A DNA stretch of 64,000 bases from Monodelphis domestica (lineage: Eukaryota > Chordata > Mammalia > Didelphimorphia > Didelphidae): positions 209,552,643 to 209,616,642 of the forward strand of contig NC_077228.1 in assembly GCF_027887165.1 (NCBI RefSeq). Direction: 5' to 3'. Under the pieces are notes generated by a model. The model saw only the letters and a program-made list of their open reading frames with translations. It searched no databases and was not told the DNA's origin. A program made the position numbers and the translations under genes. Below, piece after piece: positions 37,081 through 49,474 of the stretch (its first letter is position 1; each line of letters opens with the position of its first letter).

Positions 37081-37682
37081 GTTTTTATTACTTCTTTAGA
37101 ACATATTCTTATAGGTTCAAAGGTTATAGCCACTTTATAAGACTTGTTAAACATTGCCTGATATCCTTCTAGAAAGATCCACCCAATTTGTAATACTGCC
37201 AAGAACACGTGTTGGCCACCACATCTTACTATAGTTTTTAAAAAATACTTGATGGATATGAGATAGTATTTCACAATTTGTTTTAGTTTACTTTAATTTG
37301 ATTATTAATGAGGCTTATTATTTTTTTCAAATAATTCTTTACAATGTGTCAAAAATTACCCTCTGAATCTTTCCTTCTCCCCTGACTGCTCAGCTGCCTC
37401 TGTGACCCATCTCAACCCCTATGGATGTTTTCCCACAAGAGGTCTGTCTCATCTTTCTGATCTCTAAGCCTCAATAATAAATCGAGATGGAAGGTTTGAG
37501 GAGGTCGGGCAGAAGAGGGGACCATTAAATGTGCAGTCTCTAGGACCAGTTCCCTACTTCCAATCCCCTGGTCCAGAGGGAAGAAAAGACTTTTTAGGCC
37601 TAGATTCTTCCCCCACCATTTCCCAAAAGTCTAGACTGGGGCTGCTATTTAGCAAATATTAAGTACCTATTTCCATTTCAAG
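37081..37682. other. intergenic, no gene recognised
   Basis: The first part ('acttctttagaacatattct' and onward) may be more LINE sequence in the minus sense. The rest is unassigned. Confidence 0.35.
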
Positions 37683-38260
37683 AAAGGATGTTTTGCGAGG
37701 GGATGTCCATCAATTGGGGAATGGCTGAACAAACTGTGGTATATGTTGGTGATGGAATACTATTGTGCTCAAAGGAATAATAAAGTGGAGAAGTTCCATG
37801 GAGACTGGAACAACCTCCAGGAAGTGATGCAGAGCGAGAGGAGCAGAACCAGGAGAACATTGTACACAGAGACTAATACACTGTGGTATAATCGAACGTA
37901 ATGGACTTCTACATTAGGGGCGGTGTAATGTCCCTGAACAACTTTCAGGGATCCAGGAGAAAAAAAAACACCATTCATAAGCAAAGGATAAACTATGGGA
38001 GTGGAAACACCGAGAAAAAGCAACTGCCTGAATACAGAGGTTGAGGGGACATGACAGAGGATAGACTCTAAATGAACACTCTAATGCAAATACTAACAAC
38101 AAAGCAATGGGTTCAAATCAAGAAAACATCTAATGCCCAGTGGACTTACGCGTCGGCTATGGGGGGTGGGGGGAGGAAAAGAAAATGATCTATGTCTTTA
38201 ACGAATAATGCTTGGAAATGATCAAATAAAATATATTTAAAAAAAAAAAAGGATGTTTTG
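37683..38260 (+). mobile_element. young 5'-truncated L1 with target duplication
   Basis: A 552-bp L1 3' end (37696-38247) with a poly-A tail is flanked by AAAGGATGTTTTG (37683-37695 and 38248-38260). It includes the final ORF2 codons ('caattggggaatggctgaac') and a G-rich patch 'ggggggtggggggagg' near 38160. The intact 13-bp duplication marks a recent insertion. Confidence 0.9.
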
Positions 38261-38261
38261 G

Positions 38262-38424
38262 GAAAGCTTGGTGGCTCAGTGAATAGATAGCCAGGCCTGG
38301 GGTCAGGAGGCCCTGTGTTCAGATTTGACCTCAGATACTTCCTAGTTGTGGGCAAGTCACTTAACTCCAATTATCTGGTCTTTACCAATCTTCTGTCTAT
38401 AGATTCCAAGACAGAAGGTAAAAA
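38262..38424 (+). mobile_element. WSINE1-like SINE with (GA)n tail
   Basis: The + copy 'gcttggtggctcagtgaata' to 'agacagaaggtaaaaatta'. Its tail has expanded to (GA)n at 38430-38522, then a GGAA-rich stretch to about 38560. Confidence 0.82.
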
Positions 38425-38429
38425 TTAAA

Positions 38430-38431
38430 GA

Positions 38432-38522
<91 letters not shown>
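38430..38522. repeat. (GA)n microsatellite
   Basis: About 93 bp of GA with one interruption, followed by GAAGG-type purine repeats. Confidence 0.97.
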
Positions 38523-38526
<4 letters not shown>

Positions 38527-38560
38527 GAAGGAACAAAGGAAGGAAGGGAGGGAGGGAGGA

Positions 38561-39124
38561 AAGATGTTTTTAAGGAGGCTGTTATATTGCGCATCTTGAT
38601 TTTTAGTTTGTAAAATGAGATTCCTATAAATATAAGACAGAAAGCCTGGAATAGTAGATAGAGGGCCTGCCTTGGAGTTTGGAAGACATCTTTCTACTTT
38701 TGCCACTGACTGTGTGATCTTTGACAAGTCAACTAAATCTCTTGGTATTCCAAGCAACTCTCAGTCTGTAAATTGCAGAGTAGTTACATTTCTGCCTTGG
38801 TATAGGATCCCAAGTCCAGATTCACCCTCCTCCACACTCCTAAATGGAACAGGAATTAAGACTAGCATGATGGAAAATGCACTGGATTAGAAAGATCTGT
38901 GCTAAAATTTCAGAACTACTACTTGTATAACTTTGGCCAAGCCACGACTTAGATTTTTGAGGATGTTGGACCCTTTTGCTAATTGCTTTTAGCTTCCTGA
39001 AGTGCTTAAAATTTTCATCACAACTTCAACCTTAACTCCTAAGAGCTCATCAGAGCAAGCAACGGAGAGAGATTACTATGACTGGAATGGAGAGGGTAGC
39101 AGAAGGACTTCCTGGAGGTGACAG
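38561..39124. other. ACE upstream DNA, MIR-like traces
   Basis: A MIR-like core lies at 38640-38770 ('ctttgccactgactgtgtga'-type sequence) and another near 38870-38960. No gene. Confidence 0.45.
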
Positions 39125-39338
39125 GAGTGGGCAGCTGGGTGGCTCAGTGGATTGAGAGCCAGGCCTAGAGATGGGAAGTCCTAGGTTCATATCTGGCCTC
39201 AGACACTTCCCAGCTGTGTGACCCTGGGCAAGTCACTTGACCCCCATTGCCTAGCCCTTACCACTCTTCTGCCTTGGAGCCGATACACAGTATTGACTCC
39301 AAGACAGAAGGGAAGGGAAGGGTTTAAAAAAAAAAAAA
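39125..39338 (+). mobile_element. WSINE1-like SINE just upstream of the ACE promoter
   Basis: A complete + copy: 'gtgggcagctgggtggctca' ... 'cctgggcaagtcacttgacc' ... 'ttgactccaagacagaaggg' with an A-tail at 39326-39338. It is a good reference copy of the window's main SINE, about 550 bp upstream of the ACE start codon. Confidence 0.9.
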
Positions 39339-39599
39339 GCTGGACCTTGAAAGATGTAGGACTTGGATCACTGGAATCAAACAATGGGGGTACAAGGAGA
39401 GAGAGAGATGGCACGTACCTATAGTCGGAAGTTTCTTCTCTTCCCTCTTCAGTTCCCCCCCACCTCCACCCCCTAGCCAGCTAGCTTTGCCCCTGGAATA
39501 GAGAAGCATAAGAAAAGAGGCTCAAAGAGGGATGTCTACGGGGGCTGGATCTACTATAAATTCTGTCCTCACCTAGGGATCCGGGCTCCTTCTCCCTCT

Positions 39600-39879
39600 C
39601 CCCCTCTCCTTGCTCTAAGCTCTACGAAAGGGCGGGGCAGGAAAGGGGTCAGGCCTCTGCCAGGCCCCTTCACCCCGCCCCCTCCTCCTCTTCCCAAATT
39701 AACTCGAGGCTGAGGACTTTGGAGCTAGGTAGAAGAGCAGCGGGGCGGAGTGGCAGGGGTGTGCCGAGGGGCAGCGGTGGCAGGGCTTTATAATCCGCCC
39801 AGGCACGGAAGAGAGGAGAGGTGGGATCCCCAGTGTGCGTCCGAAGTAGCGCAGCTCAGCACTCAGCGCAGCTCGGACC
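39600..39879 (+). promoter_or_regulatory. ACE: ACE somatic promoter and 5' untranslated region
   Basis: The stretch turns GC-rich and CpG-containing immediately before the ACE start codon. Sp1-type boxes are GGGCGGGGC at 39630-39638 and CCCCGCCCC at 39673-39681. A TATA-like TTTATAA lies at 39787-39793, about 90 bases before the ATG, so transcription would start near 39815-39820. This matches the TATA-plus-GC-box layout I recall for the somatic ACE promoter. The start site is inferred. Confidence 0.75.
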
Positions 39880-40140
39880 ATGTTCTTCTCAGCCCGGAGC
39901 TGCCCTGGGCCGCTCGTGCGGCAGCTTTTCCTCCTGCTGCTGCTGCTGATCTGTCTTCTTCTGCCGCCTGCCCAGGCCCTATCCGCCGAGCTGATGCCCG
40001 GGAATTTTACCGCCGACGAGGCCGGGGCGAGGCTTTTCGCCGACAGCTACAACTCCTCAGCGGAGGTCATCCTGTATGAGAGCACCGTGGCCAGCTGGAC
40101 TTACAACGTCAACATCACCCAAGAGAACGCGCAGCGGCAG
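39880..40140 (+). CDS. ACE: ACE exon 1: signal peptide and start of N domain
   Basis: Residues 1-87. The ATG is the first in a GC-rich leader. It is followed by a short basic head and a long leucine run ([15 protein letters not shown]), a classical secretion signal, probably cleaved near AQA at about residue 33. The mature start holds [20 protein letters not shown], the conserved first helix region of the N domain, with N-glycosylation sites (NFT, NSS, NIT). The donor is CAG|gtgagg, phase 0. The signal is about four residues longer than the human one, so downstream residue numbers are human precursor plus four. Confidence 0.96.
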
Positions 40141-40686
40141 GTGAGGGGGTGCTAGAGGCAGTGGGGATTGTAAAAGGGGCCGCAGTGTTGGGGGAGAGGA
40201 CCAGAGACGCTGATCGCTGGCCGGCTGTCAGTGCCTTCTGAGGGCCGGTGATCCCTGCCCCGGGAGAGAAGCACCCGGTGCGTCTGCTCCGTGTCAAGCT
40301 CAGCCACTCGTGAGCTCTAGGCTCTGTACCGTGTGCATGAAGCACTCCCCAGTCCGGCTGAGGGCCAGGGAGATTGGTTTTTGGGGTTCTGACTGGAGAT
40401 TGGTTTTGGGGGTTCTGACTGCTAGCCCGGCTCGCTCCTCCCAAAAGTGCTTCCCCCCCACTCGACCCCCCTCCCCCCCCCCTCCCAGCTCCTTAACCCG
40501 GAGTTAACGGCCCACAGCAGACTGAAGCAAGCAGAGATAACGAATCAGGTGGGAAAACCTCAAAGTAGTTAACTAAGCAACCAAGTGAGAACAGGGCAAC
40601 GGGCTGCCCAGGGAGTTTATCCAGCTCTGGCCGATGGGAAAGGCATTAGGGGTCTTATAGGTCTCTTTCCCACTGACAGTATATCT

Positions 40687-41115
<429 letters not shown>

Positions 41116-41139
41116 TCCTTTTTAGTAGTCAAACAGAGC

Positions 41140-41460
41140 ATTGGGTTTGGTGTCCATCTCAGTTTCCTTATCTGTAAAAGGAGGGTTGGACTAGATGACC
41201 TCCAAGGTCCCCACTGGCTCTAAATCTACGTTCCTTGACCCCTAGTCTCAAGACTAGAGGAATTGATGTAACTCTCAAACCTAGAAGCTCTGGAATATCT
41301 TAATTCCTTTCTTTCCTGGAGTGATAGACCAAGAAAATGTAACAGATTCCAGCAGGCAGAAAATCCTCATTGTGTACCCTGAATCTCACCCTCTCACCAG
41401 CTCTCAGTTTCTTCAACTGTGAAATGAGATGGTTGGATTATGGTTGATCTCTAGGGACCT
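41140..41460 (+). mobile_element. MIR fragments in ACE intron 1
   Basis: The sequence 'tctcagtttccttatctgta' with 'actagatgacctccaaggtc', and again 'tctcagtttcttcaactgtg' with 'gatctctagggaccttttt', are two + strand MIR 3' ends. Confidence 0.6.
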
Positions 41461-41546
41461 TTTTCTTTCTAAATGTATAAACTTCAACCACCCCTCCCTA
41501 GCCAACTCTAGCTCAATCTCCACCCCTGACCTCCCATTTACCACAG

Positions 41547-41714
41547 GAAGAAGCTGACCTTCTGTCTCAGGAGTTCACTGAGGCTTGGGGCCATAAGGCC
41601 AAAACATTATATGACCCCATCTGGGAGAACTTCACTGACTTGGAGCTTCACAGGATCATCGGTTCTGTGCGGATCCTGGGCTCAGCCAATCTGCCATTGG
41701 ACCAGCGTCAGAAG
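41547..41714 (+). CDS. ACE: ACE exon 2
   Basis: Residues 88-143, 168 bp, phase 0 at both ends (ccacag|GAA, AAG|gtgagt). It encodes helical lid sequence of the N domain ([19 protein letters not shown]), followed by [20 protein letters not shown]. Confidence 0.97.
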
Positions 41715-41809
41715 GTGAGTGTAGGTAGAGTGTAAAAAGGGGAAGTCTCATGGGAGGAGAAAAGGAGTTCTAGTCTGACTTATCACCTCCCTTCCCCCAT
41801 CCTTGCCAG

Positions 41810-41903
41810 TACAATACCTTGCTGAGCAAAATGACCAGCATCTATTCTTCAGCCAAGGTCTGCTTCCCCAACAAGACTGCCACCTGCTGGGCCCTGGAAC
41901 CAG
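41810..41903 (+). CDS. ACE: ACE exon 3
   Basis: Residues 144-174 plus one base, 94 bp. It starts [18 protein letters not shown]; the two Cys residues in [11 protein letters not shown] correspond to a conserved disulfide of each ACE domain, with an NKT glycosylation site between them. Boundaries are ttgccag|TAC and CCAG|gtacct. The short intron 2 (95 bp) is close to the minimum workable length. Confidence 0.97.
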
Positions 41904-42578
41904 GTACCTCCTTCCCTCTGAGCCCCCCCCTCCCATTCCCCCTCCCCCAGTTCTGGTTCTAGCAGAGCCTACAGGAAGATAACTCCCATGGAGCTGCTTT
42001 TTCTGTGTGAAAAGGGAGGGTAATGGGTGGAGACAGGCAAGACCAGTACATCTCCAGTGCCTCCATGGGGTTATGGGCCAGGGGAGGTGTTGTCCGTCCT
42101 TTCCCCTCTTCCCCAGGGCAATCACAGTGAGTGAATCACTCTCCAAACTCTATCTAAATAGTACCTATAGATTTCCCCCCCTAATTTCCTCACTTATCTG
42201 TTCCCACTTAATTAACCCTTCCATCTACTGATTTCCACCTCTGTGGTTATTCATCCCATCTGAGTCTTACATTCTATATATTTGAAATCTGGTTTCTGAA
42301 TTAATAATAGTAATAGCCAGTCATATTTATAGCCATGTTATAGGTTACACAGCACTTTCTTCACAACAGTCCCATGTAGGAAATACAAATACAATTCCCA
42401 TTACCCCCTCCCCTTTTTGAGGGTCTTCACCTGTAGAGGGAATGCCCTGTGAAGAAACTTTTGCCAATGTAGATTGCCAATTTAGGGTCTTTTGGGATCA
42501 CTCAAATTGGGGCTGGCAAGTTGCCCCAAACCCTTTTATCAAGAGCATCCTGTACCACCCCATCTGTCTGTGTTTCAG

Positions 42579-42722
42579 AGCTTACAGAAATTATGGCCTC
42601 ATCCAGAAGCTACACAAAGCTGCTGTTTGCCTGGGAGGGCTGGCATAATGCTGTAGGAGTTCCTCTTAAACCTCAATATCAAGAATATGTCATTCTCAGT
42701 AATACGGCCTCTAAGCTGGATG
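42579..42722 (+). CDS. ACE: ACE exon 4
   Basis: Residues 175-222, 144 bp. It contains the conserved [18 protein letters not shown], followed by the ELSN-like segment. The acceptor is tgtttcag and the donor GATG|gtgagt, phase 1. The corresponding C-domain exon is exon 17, with the same length, showing the internal duplication of the gene. Confidence 0.97.
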
Positions 42723-43465
42723 GTGAGTATGTCCTTTCCATCTTTCCCAAGAAACCTCCTCTTGTCTTTCCTATTCCTTTAGTCTTGTCTTCAGCTCTCA
42801 GAATAAGTCCTGTACCCCTGGTATCCTCGTGGAGTTTTTTCTTGTCTCCCTGCCACCACCAAAACCACCTTTTACCACGAGTATCAGCAACTCTTCCTTG
42901 GCATATCCCTCTGAGCTGGCTTCTGAGGTGGCTGAGGCTCTACAGGATGGGCAGTGACAAAGATACATAAGATATTCTTTGCCTCACAGAGTTTATAACA
43001 TAGATGGGTATGCTGGGCAAACACTTGCAAAACAGTTAGGTAATATGAGATAATACATATTCTAATCATGTAATGAAAACTCTTAAATGTTGTGATCTCT
43101 AGAGATCAACCAATTTCCTGTCCAACTTAAAAATTTTTTTCTTTGTAACTAGCAGGGATTGTTGAGGCAGTCATTTTGGGTGAAGAAAACTTTTTGTCCT
43201 CCAAACAGAAAAAGGAGTTGATGCTTCCAGATTATGCTTATTTCAGCTCACTGAGATATAATCTTCCCTTTGGTCACCACCCCCTTCTCCCCTTTGCACC
43301 AGAAACCGAAGATGATCTAAGATAGATGGGCATGTAATTGGAAAATATTAAAAAAAAATAAAAAATATGATAAGACATAGATAACATTACATTTATGTAT
43401 GGATTAAAAATGGCTTCAGCTTTGGCAGTTTGACATAACTGGTCTAAAGCACCCATATTTTTTCT

Positions 43466-43642
43466 CTTAAACCTTTACTTTCTGTTTTTGTAACTACTCT
43501 TAAGACAAAAGGGCAATGGCAAAGCAAATGAGGTTAAGTGACTTGCCCAGGGTCACACAAGAAGTATCTGAGGTCAGATTTTAACTCAGGTCTTTCTGAC
43601 TTCAGGCCTGGGACTCTATCCACTGAGCCACATAGCTGATCC
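43466..43642 (-). mobile_element. WSINE1-like SINE in ACE intron 4
   Basis: Diverged minus copy with 'gttaagtgacttgcccaggg' and 'ctatccactgagccacatag'. Confidence 0.75.
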
Positions 43643-44874
43643 ATATTTTATTTTTTGAAAATTTTATTTAATTAGTCAATTTAGAATATTTTTCCCTGAT
43701 TACAAATCATGTTCTTTCCCTCCCCTCCCCCCACTCTCTCCTGCAATCAACGCGCAATTCCACTGGGTTTTACATGTGTCCTTGATCAAAACCTATTTCC
43801 ATATTATTGATAGCATCCATGTTTTAAATTACTTGACCTGCCTGCAAACAGAAATCATAATCCTTTCAGCCCTCACAGTTCTTTCTAGTCCTAAAAATAC
43901 TATGATCTTTCTATCTCCCTTCTCTTCTTCCATAGAGATCCCTTCCTCAGCTGTTTTAGGAAACTCATAAAACAAAAGTTGTTAATAAAGTCATAATCCT
44001 AAAATCCCCACCAACTACATAATATACATTTAAAGAAATCTGTAATGTTTGGCCACAGATGTAGAGCTGTGCATTCTCTGTATTCAAGCTAGCCACTGGA
44101 ATCCTTCTCATTTGCACTCAGACATAACAAAGACCAGGAGCAATTAAAGTCATCCTTATCAAGAGGGAAGTCTGCTTTAAAGTATTATTTAAATCAGCAA
44201 ATACCTTTTAAAGAACAGAAAGCTCTAGAGTTAAGTGTCTATCCCTTAATGTCTAATTAAGGGAAAAATGAGAAGAAAAGAGGAAAAGGCAATTTACCAC
44301 CACTTGAGTTTCCTAATAATTAGGTGGGTCTCACACTCTGGTCATTTCTGTCCTGTCTGCCCCTGCTAGATGAAGATGCTGGCCACTCCAGCTTGATTAA
44401 CACTCTTCTCTTATATCCCTGCCATTACCAGTTTGCATCTTATTGTCTTCCTCAAATGAAATAATGAGATCATATTTGTAAAGCACTTAAGCACAGTGCC
44501 TGGAACATAATAGGCACCATATAAATTCTTACTCACTTTTCTTTCTTCTCCCCTTCTTCCTTTCCACTCTCCTACATGGAGGCCCCAAATTCTGCCCTCT
44601 AACTCAGCCAGAGAGATAGATTCCCAGATTCTCCCAGAGCAGGAGGACAATGTTGATTCTCCCTAGAAATACAAATCTCAATGTCAATAGGTCTGGATAC
44701 CTTCCCTTCTTTCTGCCTATGAAAGAGAGTCTTCTCAAAAACATTTTTTCATCTAGTTCAATCAGCTGCTAGTTGGATTTCATCTCCTCATTCTTCTAGC
44801 TTTGAGCTGAGTTCTTTCCTTCTTCTCCTTCTACCTTCACCTTGAGCCCTAGAAAGTGAATTTGTCATCTTAGT

Positions 44875-44878
<4 letters not shown>

Positions 44879-44914
<36 letters not shown>
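44879..44914. repeat. (AT)n microsatellite in ACE intron 4
   Basis: About 18 AT units, 128 bases before exon 5. Confidence 0.97.
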
Positions 44915-44917
<3 letters not shown>

Positions 44918-45042
44918 ACAGTCATAAGACCCCTGCATCCTCTCCTTTGAATCCTCTAATAGAGATTGTTCATATATCACCTGGGAATGAGTGTAGAAAG
45001 GCAGGAAGACTCTTGGACTGGAGGTATGTCTTCTCTTGGCAG

Positions 45043-45234
45043 GCTTTGAGGACACAGGTGCATACTGGCGTTCTTGGTATGACTCACCTACATTCGTTCA
45101 AGACCTAGAGCGACTGTACCAACAGCTGGAGCCACTCTACCTGAATCTTCATGCCTATGTGCGCCGTGGCTTGCACCGACGCTATGGAGACAAGTACATC
45201 AATCTCCAGGGTCCCATCCCTGCTCATCTACTAG
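45043..45234 (+). CDS. ACE: ACE exon 5
   Basis: Residues 223-286, 192 bp. Conserved landmarks are [37 protein letters not shown] and [11 protein letters not shown]. The [11 protein letters not shown] segment recurs in exon 18, its C-domain twin of equal length. Boundaries are cttggcag|GC and CTAG|gtaaag. Confidence 0.97.
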
Positions 45235-45491
45235 GTAAAGACAAACTGCCTCCCATTCTTCCAGATGGAATGTAACTGGAGAATGGCTGAGTGGAAGAGG
45301 GAGAGTAGAAGGACATAGACAGGATGCCAGGGATAGGGAGAGTAGGTATGGCTGGTGTTCTGCAGACCCCAGCCTTCTGATAGTATCCTCAGAGTGTCAG
45401 AGGAAGAACCCTGCCCTATTCAGAAAGGAACTGGCATTTTCCACCTGAACACAAGTTAGCCTCCTGCCAGGTCTAAGAAGCCTAGGCTATT

Positions 45492-45659
45492 TTTAAAACC
45501 CATTTCTTCTGTCTTAGTATTAATTTTAAGACAGAATAACAGCAAGAGCTAGGCAAATTGAGGTTAAGTGACTTGCCTAGGGTCACATAGCTAGGAAGTC
45601 TGGGGCCAGATTTGAACCCAGGTCACCCAACTTTATCTACTGAGCCACCTAGCTGTCCC
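45492..45659 (-). mobile_element. WSINE1-like SINE in ACE intron 5
   Basis: Minus copy, 'gttaagtgacttgcctaggg' and 'ctactgagccacctagctg'. Confidence 0.75.
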
Positions 45660-45858
45660 AAGCCTAGGATATTCAGGGAAATGTGAGATCAATGCCCCTG
45701 TTCTCCCAATTCTCTTCCTTCCTCCATTCCTAACATACCAAACTGGCTTCACTCCTCTATTATGTTCCTAACTCTGATGGCTATGATACTTGCTGGACAC
45801 AGATGGTGTTGCTTGCTCTTGGTAATACATTTTGGCTCTTCTCTCCTTGCTTCTGCAG

Positions 45859-45956
45859 GAAACATGTGGGCACAGAGTTGGGAAAATATCTATGACATGG
45901 TGGTTCCTTTCCCAGGCAAACCCAACCTAGATGTCACCAGCACCATGGTAGAGAAG
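45859..45956 (+). CDS. ACE: ACE exon 6
   Basis: Residues 287-319, 98 bp. [20 protein letters not shown] includes Gln292, matching human N-domain Gln259 (mature numbering), which binds the C-terminal carboxylate of the substrate. Boundaries are cttctgcag|GA and AAG|gtaagt, phase 0 at the end. Confidence 0.97.
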
Positions 45957-46617
45957 GTAAGTACACTTCTTACTTCCATGGAAAGCTCTGAGGTCATGGT
46001 GGACAGCAGGGATAGGAAAAGAAGGGTAAGGATGGACCCAGAAATAGGCAGAAGTGTGGGCCTGGGGATCAGGAATGAGGGCAGAGAACAGCAGGCAATT
46101 AAGGGCAAAGAGAAGAAAATAAGTAAAGAATTCAAGATCATTCTCTAACTAGAGACCTAGAGTATCTTGTATCTTCAGAGTATAGTGTGGGCAAGATTCT
46201 AGTCTTGGTGAGCCCTGGGATTAGTAGGCTAGTGGCTTTCTACCCACAGTGAGCATGTTCCCCCATCCTTCTTCCCCATCCCCAAATTAGAGGGTGGAAG
46301 AAAGTCCTTACCATTAGTGAATATTGCCCCTCTTCTCTGTTTCTTGGTGCAATAAATACTTTGGCCTCTTTGTCTGGTGATACCTAGGATGGGACAGGAA
46401 GGCCATAGGTGGAAACCACAGAACTGAACCCTGCCCTGTCCCCTGCTTCAGGCAAGGACACTGCTGCCATTCCCTAGGCTGGCTCTTGTCTGGAGGAGAC
46501 TCGGATTTGAGTTGAAGGAAATCATAAAGTGAAATTAGAAGAAAGGATGGAGAGAGATCAGATTCTCTTTCTACCCTGGGAATGCTAGAGGTGGGGGATC
46601 CAGCAGTTGATCCCTGA

Positions 46618-46854
<237 letters not shown>

Positions 46855-46877
46855 TAAACAGGCCTCTCCCTACTTAG

Positions 46878-47141
<264 letters not shown>

Positions 47142-47399
47142 TAAGAGGGGTGACTGGAGCTGTCCATTCCCCTTTCATCCATAGCCCTGATGGCTGTTCT
47201 TCTTTCCTTTTCCACCCTACCTCCCACCCCAGTCTCCACACACCTTGTTCATCATATTGTCCTTTATCTTGTGCCATTGCCCTAGCTTCAGAGGCCCTGG
47301 TAGGAAAATGAATCTTGGAGAGAGCTGGGCATGAGAATAGGGAGAAAGGAAGGCAGTGGTCATCACAGCGCAGCCCAAGGTGAGCCTGGAATTGGAAGG

Positions 47400-47800
47400 A
47401 ATGTCCTAGATGGGCACAGTAGAAAAGAACACTAAATTTGGAATCAGAAGACCAACTTTGCCACTTGCTACCTGTGTGATTTTGAGCAGATTACCTAATC
47501 TCTGTGGTCCTCTCTTTTGTCATTTATAAAATGAAACCATTGAATTAGATAGTCTCTAAGGTCCCTCTCTTCCAGTTATAAGTGCTATGATCTAATTTCT
47601 ATACTCTTTTTTTAAAAAATACCCTTACCTTCTGTCTTGGTATTGGTTCCAAGACAGGAGAGCAGTAAGGGCTAGGAAATTGAGGTTAAATGACTTGCCC
47701 AGAGTCATACAGCTAGGAAGTGCCTGAGATCACATTTGAACCCAGGACCTCTTGACTCTAGGCCTGACTCTCTATACACTGAGTCACCTAGTTTCTCTGA
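47400..47800. mobile_element. MIR (+) and WSINE1-like SINE (-) in ACE intron 8
   Basis: MIR at 47405-47590 on + ('tttggaatcagaagaccaac', 'ctacctgtgtgattttgagc'). The SINE at 47607-47799 is on minus ('atacccttaccttctgtctt' ... 'actgagtcacctagtt'). Confidence 0.7.
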
Positions 47801-47952
47801 TACATTGTTCTTCTCCCTTTTGAATCCATATTCTTTGTCCTGCTCCTTCTCTTCCTCTTAACTCTTCCCTCTCCTGAGACCAATTCTCCAGGATGAATCT
47901 TGTCCATTCCCCCTGCCCCCCTCGCACTACATGTCCTGCAAATTTCTTTCAG

Positions 47953-48097
47953 AAAGTGACATCAACTACCTGTTAAAAATGGCCCTAGAAAAGATCGCAT
48001 TCTTGCCCTTTGGCTATCTGGTGGACCAGTGGCGTTGGAGAGTCTTCAGTGGACTCACAGTCCCATCTCAGTACAATTATGACTGGTGGTATCTTCG
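47953..48097 (+). CDS. ACE: ACE exon 9
   Basis: Residues 452-499, 145 bp. [20 protein letters not shown], then [13 protein letters not shown] and YNYDWWYLR, all strongly conserved in the family. Boundaries are tttcag|AA and TTCG|gtaagc. Just after the donor is a C-run (48122-48132). Confidence 0.97.
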
Positions 48098-48302
48098 GTA
48101 AGCAGACACCATGGGAAATTACCCCCCCCCCCCAATCTTTCTTTGCTTCCTCCCTGGCAGAGGCATTCTGGGCAGTCAAGAATTTACCCAGTTTGTCCCA
48201 GTTGCTGCCCTTCCATTGCTACCTCCCATTATGCTTCTTCCTCTCTATTCTTCTAGCCCTTCTTCCACCAAAAAAACCCTTTAATTTTTCAATGGCATTG
48301 GC

Positions 48303-48548
48303 ATATTTTGTTGTTTAGTTGTTTTTCAGTGGAATCCAACTCTTTCTGGTTTTTCTTGGCAAAGATACTAGAATGGTTTGCCCTTTTCTTCTCCAGCTCA
48401 CTTGACAGATGAGGAAAGTGAGGCAAACAGGGTTAAGTGATTTGCCCAGGGTCACACAGCCACTGTGTTCAGAAGCCAGATTTGAACTCAGGAAATTGAA
48501 TCTTCCTAAATCCAGGTCCAGGGCTCTATCCACTGCACCACCTAGCTG
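48303..48548 (-). mobile_element. Mar1-like SINE in ACE intron 9
   Basis: Complete minus copy: 'ttgttgtttagttgtttttc', 'cttttcttctccagctcact', 'aaacagggttaagtgatttg', 'tccactgcaccacctagctg'. It is the clearest minus example of the second SINE family here. Confidence 0.82.
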
Positions 48549-48554
48549 GACATG

Positions 48555-49160
48555 GAATTAGCTAGTCCTGGAATCAGATTCCTCTCATTTACCAGCTGTT
48601 AGGACCCTGGACAAATCACTTAATCTCTGAGTCTCAGTTTCTTCATCTGTAAAATGGAAATGATGATACCAGAAGTGTCTAACTTAACAAAGTGGTTCAT
48701 CTGTGTAAAGCACTTTGTCAACTTTCATGATTTAAACTCTAAAGTCTCAGTGCAGTTTTTAAGCCACATATATCAGCTTTAAAGAAGAAAGCTATTGAAG
48801 CTTAGTGCTACATTAAGACATTTGGGACCAGGCTGTATAAAAATCAGTTATCTGTGTTAGTAACCTGTTCCCCCCCCCCCCATCCTCCATGGTAATAACT
48901 TATTTACATAATGCAGGAGTAGGTCCAGGTTGCCTTTTCCATCCCTAATCCCATGATTTAGGTGTAGAAAGTTCTTTCTTCACATTAGCACTGTGAGGTA
49001 GGTAGTGTATTACCAACATTCCCATTTTACAGATGAGAAAACTAGTTCAGAGAATTCAAATGACTGGCTCTTATCCACATAATAAAGAGTCAGAACCAGG
49101 ATTCCAACTCAGGGATTTCAAACCTAGGGCTGCATCTTATATGACCACACTGCCTAAGCC
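48555..49160. mobile_element. MIR-type fragments in ACE intron 9
   Basis: A + MIR at 48555-48720 ('tgagtctcagtttcttcatc') and a minus MIR-like stretch at 48970-49150 ('cccattttacagatgagaaa') with unassigned sequence between. Confidence 0.55.
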
Positions 49161-49209
49161 ACCTTGCCTTTTCTCTACAAAAGCCAAACTAATAATAAAT
49201 AGCAGCAAG

Positions 49210-49455
49210 CATTTCTAGGTCGCACATTGGATAGAGTGCCAGGCTTGCAGTCAGAAAGATTAATCTTCTTGCGTTCAAATCCAGCCTCAAATATTAGCTG
49301 TGTGACCCTGGGCAAGTCACTTCCTTCAGTTTGCCTCAGTTTCCTCATCTGTCAAATCAGCTGGAGAAGGAAATGGCGAACCACTCCAGTATCTTTACTA
49401 AGAAAATCTCAAAAGGGTCTCATAAATCTCAAAGAGTCATACCTGACTGAAAAAT
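49210..49455 (+). mobile_element. Mar1-like SINE in ACE intron 9
   Basis: + copy with 'gctgtgtgaccctgggcaag', 'gcctcagtttcctcatctgt', 'gaaggaaatggcgaaccact' and 'ctgaatgacaacaaagcag'. Confidence 0.8.
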
Positions 49456-49474
49456 GCCTGAATGACAACAAAGC

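Larger units (their letters stand above)
42723..45042 (+). other. ACE intron 4 with repeats
   Basis: 2.3 kb. It holds a minus WSINE1-like SINE (43466-43642), a minus L1 3' fragment (43655-43815: 'agtcaatttagaatattttt', 'ccactgggttttacatgtgt'), and an (AT)n tract at 44879-44914 close to exon 5. A MIR/L2-like patch lies near 44460-44530. The rest is unassigned. Confidence 0.75.

Noticed and set aside
39125..39240. tRNA gene suggested by the tRNA-like head of the SINEs
   Set aside because: The heads are degenerate, part of a repeated element and lack a convincing cloverleaf.
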